This document shows, piece after piece, positions 17,488-26,082 of a stretch of 64,000 nucleotides of DNA; within the stretch, counting starts at the first letter, position 1; each line of letters opens with the position of its first letter. The notes beneath the pieces are model-generated. The model was not told where the DNA came from and searched no databases. It worked only from the letters and a program-made list of their open reading frames with translations. Source of the stretch: Bremerella cremea (GTDB lineage: Bacteria; Planctomycetota; Planctomycetia; Pirellulales; Pirellulaceae); the NCBI RefSeq assembly GCF_003335505.1, contig NZ_QPEX01000010.1, positions 1 to 64,000 on the forward strand. The letters run 5' to 3'. The position numbers were made by a program, and so were the translations under genes.

Positions 17488-18383
17488 TCGTGTGACTCCC
17501 GAACTTGCTTCAGTAGACGCTGCAACTCCGCTCGATGGCTCTCGCTTAACGGCAACAACGGAGCCCGCAGCGGACCGACTTCGATTCCTGCTAATTCTAA
17601 GCCGGCAGCTACCGTACGCGGCAGACCATGCGCGACGAGAAACTGCAAGAGGGGAAGTTGGCGAAGGAAAACGGCTCGTGCGTTTTCTAAGTTCGCAGGC
17701 TCACGGAATGCCTGGTAAAGGGCCAAGTTTAAATCAGGGATCAAGTTGGCCGCCGCCGTACACCAACCGGTTGCCCCGGCGGCAAAGGCGTCGAATGCCA
17801 GCGGATTCGAGCCGTTGAAAAACGCGACCGAGTCCCCTGCCGTTTGCACGAGCCGATGCAAGCGATTCACATCGCCGGTGCTTTCCTTGATCATGGTAAC
17901 ATTAGGAAGCTGCAACAGCCGAGCAAGAAAGGTAGGGCTCATGTCCGAGCCGCCTGTGGCTGGGTTGTTATAGGCCATGATCGGCAGGGAGATGGCTTCC
18001 GAAACCGTTTGGTAATGTTGGAAGATCTCGTCTTCGGTCAATTTCCAGTAACTCATCGGAATGATCATGACCGCCGCCGCGCCTGCTTTTTCAGCAAACT
18101 TGGCATGGTGTAGCGTGCGCTCGGTGGTGAGTGCCGACACACCGATCATCACGGGGACTCTGCCGGCAACCTGAGCGATGGTTGCTTCGGTGATCGCCTC
18201 GCGTTCTTCATCGCTCAGGTAAGGCAGCACGCCCGCGCTGCCCAAAGGGGCAATCGCCTGCACGCCAGAGGTCAGTAAGCGTTCTAACAGTTGGCGATAG
18301 GTCTTTAAATCGACGTGGCCATCAAGGCCAAACCGCGTAATGGGATAGGCGACAATGCCTTTTAGGGGGATGGTACTGCTCAT
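17484..18383 (-). CDS. DHDPS/NAL-family class I lyase, not canonical DapA
   Basis: A 299-residue TIM-barrel protein of the dihydrodipicolinate synthase / N-acetylneuraminate lyase superfamily. The Schiff-base Lys is in MIKESTGD and the catalytic Tyr in MAYNNPA. The DapA carboxylate loop GTTGE is replaced by GSAGV, so the substrate is not likely to be aspartate semialdehyde; the real DapA is at 8934-9821. It probably makes or cleaves a 2-oxo acid. The start at 18383 follows GGAAAGGAAAG. The gene is one base after the cupin stop and overlaps the MOSC gene, forming a three-gene operon. Confidence 0.82.
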   Translation of the reverse strand: MSSTIPLKGIVAYPITRFGLDGHVDLKTYRQLLERLLTSGVQAIAPLGSAGVLPYLSDEEREAITEATIAQVAGRVPVMIGVSALTTERTLHHAKFAEKAGAAAVMIIPMSYWKLTEDEIFQHYQTVSEAISLPIMAYNNPATGGSDMSPTFLARLLQLPNVTMIKESTGDVNRLHRLVQTAGDSVAFFNGSNPLAFDAFAAGATGWCTAAANLIPDLNLALYQAFREPANLENARAVFLRQLPLLQFLVAHGLPRTVAAGLELAGIEVGPLRAPLLPLSESHRAELQRLLKQVRESHE

Positions 18384-18384
18384 G

Positions 18385-18858
18385 TTAGCTTTCCTTTCCA
18401 TGGGCTTCTTCTCGAAGTGCCACGCCGCCGATGTTTTGTAGCAGGGGAGCGTTCTCGCAGGCAAGATAGCGGGCTTGGCCAGTGCCGGTGTTGGTATGCC
18501 GATGCCAAGCCCACACAGGGATATAAACGGCATCCCCTTGCTTCCACTCGATTTTGTTGCCTTGAATGGTCGAGTAACCTTCTCCTTCTAACACGTACAG
18601 AATGGTCTCGTAGGTGTGGCGGTGCATGTTGGAAGATTGCCCCGGGGCAAGTCCGCCGATGGTCATGCTGAGGCACTTTGAAGGCAAGTCGACGAAGGCG
18701 ACTGGGTGCTTTCGCTCGGCCGAATAAGCATCGTGCTGGCCGACCGATTCCACATTGCGATGGATGAGACGGTCGGGAATGACCACCTGCGGTTGGACCG
18801 GCGTTTTATCGAAATCGGCAGAGCTGTAAACATCCTGGGGTGTTGTGGTTTCTGGCAT
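18385..18858 (-). CDS. cupin-domain protein
   Basis: A 157-residue single-domain cupin. The first metal motif is MHRHTYETILYVLEGEG (His, His, Glu) and the second is GDAVYIPVWAWHRHTN (His). It resembles the cupin half of gentisate/hydroxyquinol-type ring-cleaving dioxygenases, but a sugar isomerase or sensor is possible. It is the first gene of the operon with the lyase and MOSC genes, divergent from LysR, suggesting an inducible degradation function for an unknown small molecule. Confidence 0.78.
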   Translation of the reverse strand: MPETTTPQDVYSSADFDKTPVQPQVVIPDRLIHRNVESVGQHDAYSAERKHPVAFVDLPSKCLSMTIGGLAPGQSSNMHRHTYETILYVLEGEGYSTIQGNKIEWKQGDAVYIPVWAWHRHTNTGTGQARYLACENAPLLQNIGGVALREEAHGKES

Positions 18859-18927
18859 GAGATAGCCTCCGGTGAAAGAACATTTTGATTGGACGAAGGC
18901 ATCGTATCAGTGCTAGAATGATAGGTC

Positions 18928-18954
18928 CAATACGTAATATTGATCAGACTGATC
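18928..18954. promoter_or_regulatory. candidate LysR operator with overlapping palindromes
   Basis: Two dyads sit side by side: CAATA-cgtaa-TATTG at 18928-18942 (ATA/TAT core as in T-N11-A boxes) and GATCAG-A-CTGATC at 18942-18954. They lie in the 121-bp divergent gap, 26 bp from the LysR start and about 70 bp from the cupin start, the usual place of a LysR recognition and activation site. Confidence 0.5.
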
Positions 18955-18979
18955 GTTGTAGGCTATCAAGGGTTTTCCG

Positions 18980-19852
18980 GTGGAACTTCGCCATCTCCGT
19001 TACTTTCTGGCGGTTGCCGAGAACTGTCATTTTCGCCATGCGGCAGAAGAGTTGCTGGTTTCTCAGCCGACTTTGACGCAGCAAATCAAAGACCTGGAAA
19101 AGGAACTGAAAACGCCCCTGTTCGAGCGTGTCGGACGGCGGGTCCGTTTGACCCAAGCAGGCGAAACGTTTCGCGATTACGCCCGCAGATCGCTGAACGT
19201 GATTGAAGAAGGGAAAGCCGCCCTGCACGAGTTCGGCGAACTGCTGCGCGGGAATCTTACGCTGGGGGTGGTACAAACCGTGAACGCCTATTTAACGCCG
19301 AAGGTGATTGCCGAGTTTGTTACCCGCTATCCGCATGTATTGCTCCGCGTGGAAGAACTATCTGCCGCCGAAATTGAAGCAGGCGTCTCAAGCGGCAAGC
19401 TCGATCTAGGAATCGCGTTTTCGCCGAAGAACGAACGCGATTTGTTGGCCGAACCGTTGTTCGAAGAAGAATTGGTGTTGATGGTTCAGCACGGGCATCG
19501 GCTGGCCAAACGGAAGACACTTTCAGCCAAATCGCTGGCGGACGAACCCCTTTGCTTGCTGCGCAGTTCGTATGGGACGCGGCAGATGATCGATGCGTGG
19601 TTTTCTGCGAGTGGCTATGTCCCGCGTCTGGCGGTCGAGATGAACTCGGTGGAAGGTCTGCTGGCCGTCACCACGGCAGGCGGGCCAGCCACGATTTTGC
19701 CGACGTTGGCCACGCAAGATAAGAGAATTGCCACGGTTCGTTTAGTGCAACCAACCCCAGCCCGCACGGTTTGTTTGCTGAAGAGTCAGGGGGACTTGCC
19801 TTTTCGGGCACGCGATAAGTTTGTGGAGCTGCTCAAACAAGAAATCGCTTAG
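18980..19852 (+). CDS. LysR-family transcriptional regulator
   Basis: A 290-residue LysR regulator. The winged helix (ELRHLRYFLAVAENCHFRHAAEELLVSQPT to RRVRLTQAGETF) takes residues 1-60; the effector-binding domain is residues 90-290 and is closest in style to the CynR/CbbR/GltC group. It starts with GTG at 18980, eight bases after AAGGG, giving the canonical MELRHLRYF. It is divergent from the cupin-lyase-MOSC operon and is the likely regulator of it, with the effector being a pathway substrate. Confidence 0.9.
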   Translation: MELRHLRYFLAVAENCHFRHAAEELLVSQPTLTQQIKDLEKELKTPLFERVGRRVRLTQAGETFRDYARRSLNVIEEGKAALHEFGELLRGNLTLGVVQTVNAYLTPKVIAEFVTRYPHVLLRVEELSAAEIEAGVSSGKLDLGIAFSPKNERDLLAEPLFEEELVLMVQHGHRLAKRKTLSAKSLADEPLCLLRSSYGTRQMIDAWFSASGYVPRLAVEMNSVEGLLAVTTAGGPATILPTLATQDKRIATVRLVQPTPARTVCLLKSQGDLPFRARDKFVELLKQEIA

Positions 19853-19880
19853 CGCGACGCGGCTTAAATTGACGGGATGA

Positions 19881-20078
19881 TTACATCAGCGAGCAAGGGC
19901 CGCCGCCTCGTTGGCGGAGGGCGATTTCAAATTCCAGCTCATCCAAGCGTTGTTGCAAACTGGCTTCCAAGTCGACGGTATCTTCGTCGAACGCTTCTTC
20001 GGCAGCCGGTAAGTTATCGAGCTGTTGTTTCACTTCCAGCCATTGTCGCTGCAGATCTTGGAGTTCGTCTTGAGCCAT
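19881..20078 (-). CDS. small coiled-coil protein
   Basis: A 65-residue acidic protein with a strong heptad pattern (ELQDLQRQWLEVKQQLDNL, then LQQRLDELEFEIAL). I know no family. It ends with GGGPCSLM. An ATG at 20078 is used; a TTG codon directly before it extends the frame by one. The gene is convergent with lysR with only 28 bp between them. Confidence 0.5.
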   Translation of the reverse strand: MAQDELQDLQRQWLEVKQQLDNLPAAEEAFDEDTVDLEASLQQRLDELEFEIALRQRGGGPCSLM

Positions 20079-20140
20079 CAAAACATCGGTAGGCAGAAAC
20101 GGAAATCAAGGGATTTTCTCAGGCAAGCAATAAGGAACAA

Positions 20141-20201
20141 TGCCGGGAACGTAGCTTCTTGGACCATCGTTGCTACGTGCGCAACAGCCACGTCCCCGGC
20201 A
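20141..20201. terminator. large imperfect hairpin
   Basis: TGCCGGG(A)ACGT near 20141 pairs with ACGT(C)CCCGGCA ending at 20201, with G-U type exceptions, and the enclosed bases contain a smaller stem built on GTAGC/GCTAC. It separates the PSCyt1 relic from the coiled-coil gene. There is no T-run, so its role as terminator is uncertain. Confidence 0.4.
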
Positions 20202-20267
20202 ATGGAAGATAATAGCCGATTGTGGCCAGGATAGCGAGGGACGATTTAAAGTTATGTGCATATCTTT

Positions 20268-20550
20268 CTAAAAGTTGCGCTGTCTCAACGCTTCCTCTGG
20301 TTTGCCTGGCACCACCATCACTCCGCTGGCCCCCTCCCCTGAGCAGGACGTGAAGATGGTCGAGCGCAAACTCTCCTTCGGCGGTCTCGTGCGAGTCGTG
20401 ACACGCGTAACAACTTTCGATCAAGACCGGACGAGTCTTTGCCTTGAAGAAATCGGCCAAACGCCGCTCGGTTGTGTCCTCGGCGTGCAGGAGGGGCGTT
20501 GCCAACCAACAAAGCCAAATGGCCACAAGCGATCGTACAAACACCGACAC
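20268..20550 (-). pseudogene. truncated, frameshifted PSCyt1 (planctomycete cytochrome c) relic
   Basis: From 20550 the frame reads a signal peptide (MSVFVRSLVAIWLCWLATPL), then FFKAKTRPVLIESCYACHDS with the haem motif CYACH and EGEFALDHLHVLLRGG, the start of the PSCyt1 domain found in long PSCyt1-DUF1549-DUF1553 proteins. After the G-run at 20330-20334 the original frame loses similarity, but removing one G restores GGASGVMVVPGKPEEALRQ, the expected continuation, before a stop at 20268-20270. Family members run to 800 or more residues; DUF1549 and DUF1553 are absent. It is therefore a 5' remnant with a frameshift. The unshifted frame runs on to 20173. Confidence 0.7.
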
Positions 20551-20712
20551 ACGAAGACTCCGTGGGGATTGTCAGCGGCGGGGCTGTTTTTCCTCGGGAA
20601 TTAGTTGCATTTTCACGTCGAGAAAGGGTACAACAGCAAGACTCCTTCCTCTTGCGCCATTTTGCACTTGCTTCTAGCTTCTCTTTCCTTGTCGATGCGG
20701 TGTACTGCTAAC

Positions 20713-23700
20713 ATGATCCGATTGCTTTCGCTGTGGTTGATTATCGGTGGGTTACTTGGGCTAACTTCGTTGGCTTCCGCTCAAGATTTGGAAACGCGAC
20801 TCCGAGAGATCGATACTAGTACCCTGGCAGCCAAGGCGCGACTGCGGGGGAATCCGAAGCAAGGCGCGCTGGTGTTCTTCAAGTCGGCGGCGGCGTGTGC
20901 GAAGTGTCATGAGCCTGACGCCCAGTCCGTTTCGTTAGGGCCGAAGCTGGCGGAGCTGGGGAAAGACCTGAGCGATGAATATCTGATCGACGCCATCTTG
21001 CGTCCTTCGCAAGCGATTCGGAAAGGGTACGAGACCGTTACGATTTTGACCGACGAGGGGCATTTGCATGTCGGTTTGGTGCAGTCGAAATCTGACGAGC
21101 AGATTGTGCTGCGCGACGCTTCGAACCTTGCTGAGGTCACGACACTCCGTCTTGATTCGATTGAAGAGATGGCGCAAACGGACAAGTCGCTCATGCCCGA
21201 TGGCTTGGTCGCGTCGCTGCGCAGTGAGAAAGAGTTTTACGACTTGGTCCGATATGTCAGCGAAGTCGCGCAGGGTGGGGCCGAGCGAGCGGAACAGCTT
21301 CGCCCTTCGGCAGAGGAACTGCTGGTGCAAGACGACTCGGTGGGGTTAGATCACGCAGGGATTCTGCGCTCGCTGAGCGAAGCCGATTTTAAAGCAGGAC
21401 GCAAGATCTATCTGGGACATTGCGCCAATTGCCACGGCGAAGATGGGAACACGCCTAAGCTACCAACGGCGCGGGCGTTTGGCAAAGATCGCTTGAAGTT
21501 TGGGGAAGACCCTTACGCGATGTTCCTAACGTTGACCCGAGGGGCTGGGCTGATGGCTCCGATGCAACATCTTTCGCCCCGCGAACGTTACCAGGTGATT
21601 GGTTTCATTCGCGAAGGACTGATGAAAGATCGCAACCCAGGCTACCAAGAGGTAACGAAGGAGTACCTGGCCGGACTGCCTGCTGGGACCGACACCGGCG
21701 ACCGGAGCGAAACCGGCGAACGCGACTTTGGCCCCGTATTGGGATCGCAGATTGGCAGCGAAGTGAACAACGCGCTGACCTTTCGTTTGGCCGACGAGAT
21801 CTCTGTTAGCTATGACCTGCACCGCATGCGTCTGGCGGGGGCCTGGCAGGGAGGGTTTCTGAATCTTTCGCAAACACAGCATTACCGCCAACGGGGCGAA
21901 CAGATGCCGCAGATCCAAGGAGAGATTCTCTCTGGGCTGACCGACTGGCAATGGTCGTTAGACAACAGTTCGTTTGAAATTACCCCAGAGCAGAAACCTG
22001 CCCGAGGGCCGGTCAGCGCCGATTTAGCGACCTACCACGGCCATTACCTGTACGGCGATCAGGCAATCCTCAGCTACACGATCGGTGACCGGAAGATTTT
22101 GGAATCGATTACTGGGGAAAAAGCGGGCACCCTGGCAACGATTTCTCACACGTTACGTATCGAGGCGGGTGATGAACCGTTAAAGCTGAGCATCGGGCGA
22201 TTAGAGAAACTACCTCTGCCGGAAATCGAAATTCCGCACCTGCTAACCGAGCCTCAAGCGGTTGATACATCAGGGCCGAACTTGGCCGTGATTTACGGGA
22301 AGCCTGATACTGTGCGGCAGCCTCCGACGATGGACAACAAACCGCTGCAGTTGGTCGCCGGAGAGGACGCCCAGCGGTTTGACCTGGGAACGCCGGAACG
22401 GACGATTATGGTTCGTTTTCGCACCGATCAGGAAGGAACGCTCATTGCCTCGGCACCGCCGGAAGGTAAGTGGGCCCCCAACGGCAAGACGCTGTTTATC
22501 CGCGGAAAGCGAGTGGTATTTGATATTGGCTGGGTGGGGGCGTTGGTCGGTAAAACAAACGTCGCCGACAATCGTTGGCATACCGCCGCGGTGGTCGTCG
22601 ACGATGCCCAGACACGATTGTACGTCGATGGCAAGTTAGAGGCTGCCCGAGCCAAGTTCCGGCGTCCACCTGTGAAAGATCACGTGCTGAAGATCGGCGC
22701 GACCGCGACGAACTTCGGGGGAGATTATGTCGGCGAGATTGGTTGGGTGCAAATTCGCGAGGGCGCTCTGTCTGCTCAGCAAATCGCGGCTATTAAGCCT
22801 GATGCCGAGCCAACCGCCGACGAGGTTCTCTTTGCCTGGAAGCCGTCGAGCGAACGCCCTTCCGTTGAAAAAGCACTTCAGAAAAACGCGCCCGGACAGA
22901 AATTCGCTGGGACATTTGTCGCGGCTGCCCTTTCAGGAGAAACCGCTGGGCTGGAGTGGGAGCCGACCGATGATGGCCGACTTGTGCTGACCATTCCCCC
23001 GAGCGATCAGCCTCGGCGGTTACGCATTGTCCGGGCCTCGTGCGAGACGCTGGCCGACATCACTCATTTTCAGGATGACACGGCTTCGCTGGCTGAAGAG
23101 CAACGAGTTGTCGATTTGCAGCAATGGACGCATGGCGGGCCGGTTCGATGGCCGGAAGTATTAGAGGTGAAAGGAACACGAGGGGAAGCGATCAATGGTT
23201 ACGCGCTAGACACGATCCCGATTCCCGCGAGTAACCCCTGGAATGCCTGGCTGCGGACAAGTGCGCTCGATTTTCTGGACGATGGCCGCGCGGTTGTTAC
23301 GACGCATGGCGGTGATGTTTACCTGGTGAGTGGACTTGATCAAGGCTTGGAGAAGGTCACCTGGAAACGGTTTGCTGCTGGACTGTTCGAGCCGTTTGGC
23401 GTGCGGGTGATTGAAGGAACCATTTATGTAACTTGCCGCGATGGCCTGAAGCGTTTGCACGATTTCGATGGCAACGGCGAGGCGGATTTTGTGGAAGCGT
23501 TTTGGAATGACGATGACGTATCGTCGATGTTCCATGCCTACAACTTCGATTTGCAAACCGATTCGGCAGGCAATTTTTACTTTGCCAAAGCAGGACAATA
23601 CACACAACATCATCGGCCAGGGACCATCATGCGGGTCCCGCCGGAAGGTGGCCGCGCCGAAGTGGTGGCCTGGGGATTACGAACACCCAACGGCATGGGC

Positions 23701-24558
23701 AAGCTACAGGACGACCGGTTTACGGTATCGGACAATCAAGGGCCCTGGATGCCAGCGGGCAAGATCTCGCTGATTCGACAAGATAGCTTTCTAGGAAACA
23801 TGCCCATCAATAACGAGCAGCGACAGTGGCTGGCCGCGAAGCATGGAGGCAAGCTACCAGATACGTTCGACGAACCTATCGTGTGGATGCCGCAAGAGCT
23901 CGACAACTCGTGTGGTGGCCAGGTTTGGGTGGCTGACCCCCGCTTTGGTCCCCTGGCGGGAAGGCTGATTCATTCTTCGTTTGGCAAGGGTTGGTTGTAT
24001 TATCTTTCGCTGCAAGAGATCGACGATACGATGCAAGCCTCGATTGTGGCGTTGCCGCATCAGTGGGACGCTGGCGTGATGCGACTGCGGGTTAATCCGC
24101 ACGATGGCCAATTGTACGGCACGGGGCTTTCGGGCTGGCAAGGCCCCAGCGATGGCCAAGATGGCTGCTTGCAACGGTTACGATACACCGGCGAGCCGGT
24201 CGCGATGATCGACAGCTTTCAAGTCACACCGGATGGCGTGCAGGTGTCGTTCAGCTTCGAGGTCGATCGGCGTTCGGCAACCGATCCCAAAAGTTGGTCC
24301 GCTGAAATGTGGAACTACTTATGGTCGGCCAGATACGGTTCCGACCAGTTCTCGGTCCGCCATCCGCAACAGCGAGGGCACGACCCGTTATCGATCGAAT
24401 CGGTCGAGATGATCGACCCCAAAACCGTGCGGCTAAACATTCCGGGGCTGGAAGTGTGCGACCAACTGCGCCTAGAAATGCGGTTTCAGGACGCAGAAGG
24501 GAAACTCTTCACGGAAGAACTATTTGCCACCGTGCATGAAATCCCCGAAGAGGATTAG
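20713..24558 (+). CDS. PVC-type exported dihaem/LamG/propeller protein
   Basis: A 1281-residue exported protein. Residues 1-23 are a signal peptide ending ASA. A PVC-type haem-binding domain follows with CAKCH at 62-66, then a second cytochrome c domain with CANCHGEDG near 237. A middle region of unknown type leads into a LamG/concanavalin domain (about 556-690; NRWHTAAVVVDD, YVDGKLEAAR). Residues about 816-1172 form a PQQ-dehydrogenase-like propeller with Asp-rich HDFDGNGEADFVEAF and TPNGMGK. Proteins of this layout are thought to be periplasmic oxidoreductases acting on polysaccharides or alcohols. The start at 20713 is chosen because it gives a clean signal peptide; the open frame reaches back to 20605. 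It has no partner gene beside it. Confidence 0.85.
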   Translation: MIRLLSLWLIIGGLLGLTSLASAQDLETRLREIDTSTLAAKARLRGNPKQGALVFFKSAAACAKCHEPDAQSVSLGPKLAELGKDLSDEYLIDAILRPSQAIRKGYETVTILTDEGHLHVGLVQSKSDEQIVLRDASNLAEVTTLRLDSIEEMAQTDKSLMPDGLVASLRSEKEFYDLVRYVSEVAQGGAERAEQLRPSAEELLVQDDSVGLDHAGILRSLSEADFKAGRKIYLGHCANCHGEDGNTPKLPTARAFGKDRLKFGEDPYAMFLTLTRGAGLMAPMQHLSPRERYQVIGFIREGLMKDRNPGYQEVTKEYLAGLPAGTDTGDRSETGERDFGPVLGSQIGSEVNNALTFRLADEISVSYDLHRMRLAGAWQGGFLNLSQTQHYRQRGEQMPQIQGEILSGLTDWQWSLDNSSFEITPEQKPARGPVSADLATYHGHYLYGDQAILSYTIGDRKILESITGEKAGTLATISHTLRIEAGDEPLKLSIGRLEKLPLPEIEIPHLLTEPQAVDTSGPNLAVIYGKPDTVRQPPTMDNKPLQLVAGEDAQRFDLGTPERTIMVRFRTDQEGTLIASAPPEGKWAPNGKTLFIRGKRVVFDIGWVGALVGKTNVADNRWHTAAVVVDDAQTRLYVDGKLEAARAKFRRPPVKDHVLKIGATATNFGGDYVGEIGWVQIREGALSAQQIAAIKPDAEPTADEVLFAWKPSSERPSVEKALQKNAPGQKFAGTFVAAALSGETAGLEWEPTDDGRLVLTIPPSDQPRRLRIVRASCETLADITHFQDDTASLAEEQRVVDLQQWTHGGPVRWPEVLEVKGTRGEAINGYALDTIPIPASNPWNAWLRTSALDFLDDGRAVVTTHGGDVYLVSGLDQGLEKVTWKRFAAGLFEPFGVRVIEGTIYVTCRDGLKRLHDFDGNGEADFVEAFWNDDDVSSMFHAYNFDLQTDSAGNFYFAKAGQYTQHHRPGTIMRVPPEGGRAEVVAWGLRTPNGMGKLQDDRFTVSDNQGPWMPAGKISLIRQDSFLGNMPINNEQRQWLAAKHGGKLPDTFDEPIVWMPQELDNSCGGQVWVADPRFGPLAGRLIHSSFGKGWLYYLSLQEIDDTMQASIVALPHQWDAGVMRLRVNPHDGQLYGTGLSGWQGPSDGQDGCLQRLRYTGEPVAMIDSFQVTPDGVQVSFSFEVDRRSATDPKSWSAEMWNYLWSARYGSDQFSVRHPQQRGHDPLSIESVEMIDPKTVRLNIPGLEVCDQLRLEMRFQDAEGKLFTEELFATVHEIPEED

Positions 24559-24680
24559 ATCGAATGGGGCTTGAAGCCAGCCAAGAAGCATCGGTCGGTC
24601 GCAGGAATCAACGGGGCAGCATTGATCCCTGCAACCGAGCGCGACGGTATTGAAGGTTGATCTCGGATCGGTGGAACCGA

Positions 24681-25670
24681 CTACAAGTCACCTGAGATGA
24701 CTTGGCCGTCTCCCTTGTCCGCAATGCGATTGATCGAAACGCTATCCATCGTATCGCTGAAGAAGCGAACGCTGCCGTCGCTGAGGACAAACTGGGCTCC
24801 GCCTGGATGATGCGATCCGAAGGCGAAATCTTTCGTTCCGTTGATCTTGTACTGCGAGCTTTGACTGCCGCTGGCCGTTACGCCGCGAAGCGTTTGATGG
24901 GTGGCAACGTTACTGCTGGCTCCCCCCAAAGTCACTCCGACCCAAACCGCACCGCGATAATGGATCAGGTCGCCAGAAGAATCGCGGGTACCGTTTTCAC
25001 CAAAGGGGACCTCGCCGATCATCACGGTGTTGGTGGTTCCGTCAGTAACGTCTCGAAATTTGGTCGCACTGTTGGGCGAGAACACCCCGTTACCACCATC
25101 CACACAACTACCGGCATAGTAGGGACAGTCGTCGCCCGAGTAGTTGTACTGGGTATTCTTGTCGCCAAAGACACCTTTGTAGGTCGATAGCCCGTGCGAA
25201 GGTTCCGAGCTACTATTTTTGAACTCGGGGTTCAAGTTATTACCAGGGGCACTCGGGCAACGAAAGGTCTCGATCAGCGGCTGCGAGTATTTCAAGATGT
25301 CAGAATCGTCCGAGCAAAACCGCTGGTTTACACGAAGCCCTTCGTAACGATTGTTCTGCTCGATCTGCGGCAAGATCATCGCCCCCCAGCCCCAGCCCGG
25401 GCCAGAGAATGTCGAGTAGGTTTTGTACGGAGTACGTCGATAAAAACCGGCTGGGAAGCAGCCGTTGACGTCGTGATAGTTGTGCATCGCCAATCCCATT
25501 TGCTTGAGATTGTTAGAACATTGGCTCCGGCGAGCCGCTTCGCGAGCTTGCTGAACTGCGGGAAGAAGTAAAGCGATTAAAACGCCGATGATCGCAATCA
25601 CAACCAAGAGTTCGACGAGGGTAAAGCCGCTTCGCTCATTTCGCGTCCGGGTGACGGGTCGTGTACTCAT
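24681..25670 (-). CDS. DUF1559 prepilin-like protein
   Basis: A 329-residue DUF1559 protein. The type IV prepilin-like N-terminus GFTLVELLVVIAIIGVLIAL has Gly-Phe with Glu at position 5, followed by LLPAVQQAREAARRSQCSNNLKQMGLAMHNYH. The C-terminal half carries the family motif GTTNTVMIGE and ends with FVLSDGSVRFFSD. These proteins are very numerous in planctomycetes and are thought to be exported through a type II-like pathway to the surface; function unknown. It has the same length as the paralogue at 26680-27669, with the lipoprotein gene between them. Confidence 0.92.
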   Translation of the reverse strand: MSTRPVTRTRNERSGFTLVELLVVIAIIGVLIALLLPAVQQAREAARRSQCSNNLKQMGLAMHNYHDVNGCFPAGFYRRTPYKTYSTFSGPGWGWGAMILPQIEQNNRYEGLRVNQRFCSDDSDILKYSQPLIETFRCPSAPGNNLNPEFKNSSSEPSHGLSTYKGVFGDKNTQYNYSGDDCPYYAGSCVDGGNGVFSPNSATKFRDVTDGTTNTVMIGEVPFGENGTRDSSGDLIHYRGAVWVGVTLGGASSNVATHQTLRGVTASGSQSSQYKINGTKDFAFGSHHPGGAQFVLSDGSVRFFSDTMDSVSINRIADKGDGQVISGDL

Positions 25671-25887
25671 TTGAGTCCTCTCTGGGTATACGCCGTTTCG
25701 GTGGGAAAGATGAATTCGGATGCCCGGTTGCCTCGTTCGACTAGTTGGGCATGCCTTCTACGCTACTAGCCAAGCCGTTTTATCGACAGAGTTAGATTGC
25801 GCAAACATATTACCAGAATTTGCAGAATTAACCTGACACTATGGGAGGGCCTTGTCGGATGCATAATCCCTCGCACGTACCTACAGA

Positions 25888-25919
25888 AACAGCCGCCACG
25901 GGGGGACGCGGCGGCTGTT
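25888..25919 (-). terminator. strong GC-rich hairpin downstream of the lipoprotein gene
   Basis: AACAGCCGCC (25888-25897) and GGCGGCTGTT (25910-25919) make a perfect 10-bp stem with a 12-nt loop. It lies 164 bp past the lipoprotein stop and 218 bp before the next gene, so it probably ends the lipoprotein transcript. A short run of mixed bases rather than a clean U-tract follows. Confidence 0.55.
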
Positions 25920-25924
25920 CTGCC

Positions 25925-26022
25925 AGGTTTCGTTGAATCAACAAAAAGATCATCGACCGGAGAGTCGAAATCACCAACTCGCTGATTTCAGCAGGTTCAA
26001 GTGTGTTCAGTCAACGAAACCT
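25925..26022. repeat. 12-bp perfect inverted repeat
   Basis: AGGTTTCGTTGA at 25925-25936 and TCAACGAAACCT at 26011-26022 are perfect inverted copies 74 nt apart. A small GCTGA-tt-TCAGC hairpin lies between them. Together they could form a multi-stem RNA in the 3' region of the lipoprotein transcript. Confidence 0.45.
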
Positions 26023-26082
26023 TGCCTCACGTTATACGGCAACAGAATGTGCTGTGGTTGCCAGTGTTGTACGTCGATTCGA

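Larger units (their letters stand above)
25671..26082. other. gap between lipoprotein and DUF1559 genes with hairpins
   Basis: No gene is supported in this 412-bp gap on either strand. It must hold the promoter of the reverse-strand DUF1559 gene and the 3' end of the lipoprotein transcript. A strong hairpin (25888-25919) and a 12-bp inverted repeat (25925-25936 with 26011-26022) are the only clear structures. Confidence 0.5.

Noticed and set aside
17484..18383. Second dapA
   Set aside because: The GTTGE loop needed for DapA substrate handling is GSAGV, and a canonical dapA is at 8934-9821.
20173..20267. Extension of the PSCyt1 relic frame to 20173 as a real 125-residue protein
   Set aside because: After the G-run the unshifted frame has no family similarity and runs into the hairpin at 20141-20201; the shifted frame carries the homology and stops at 20268.
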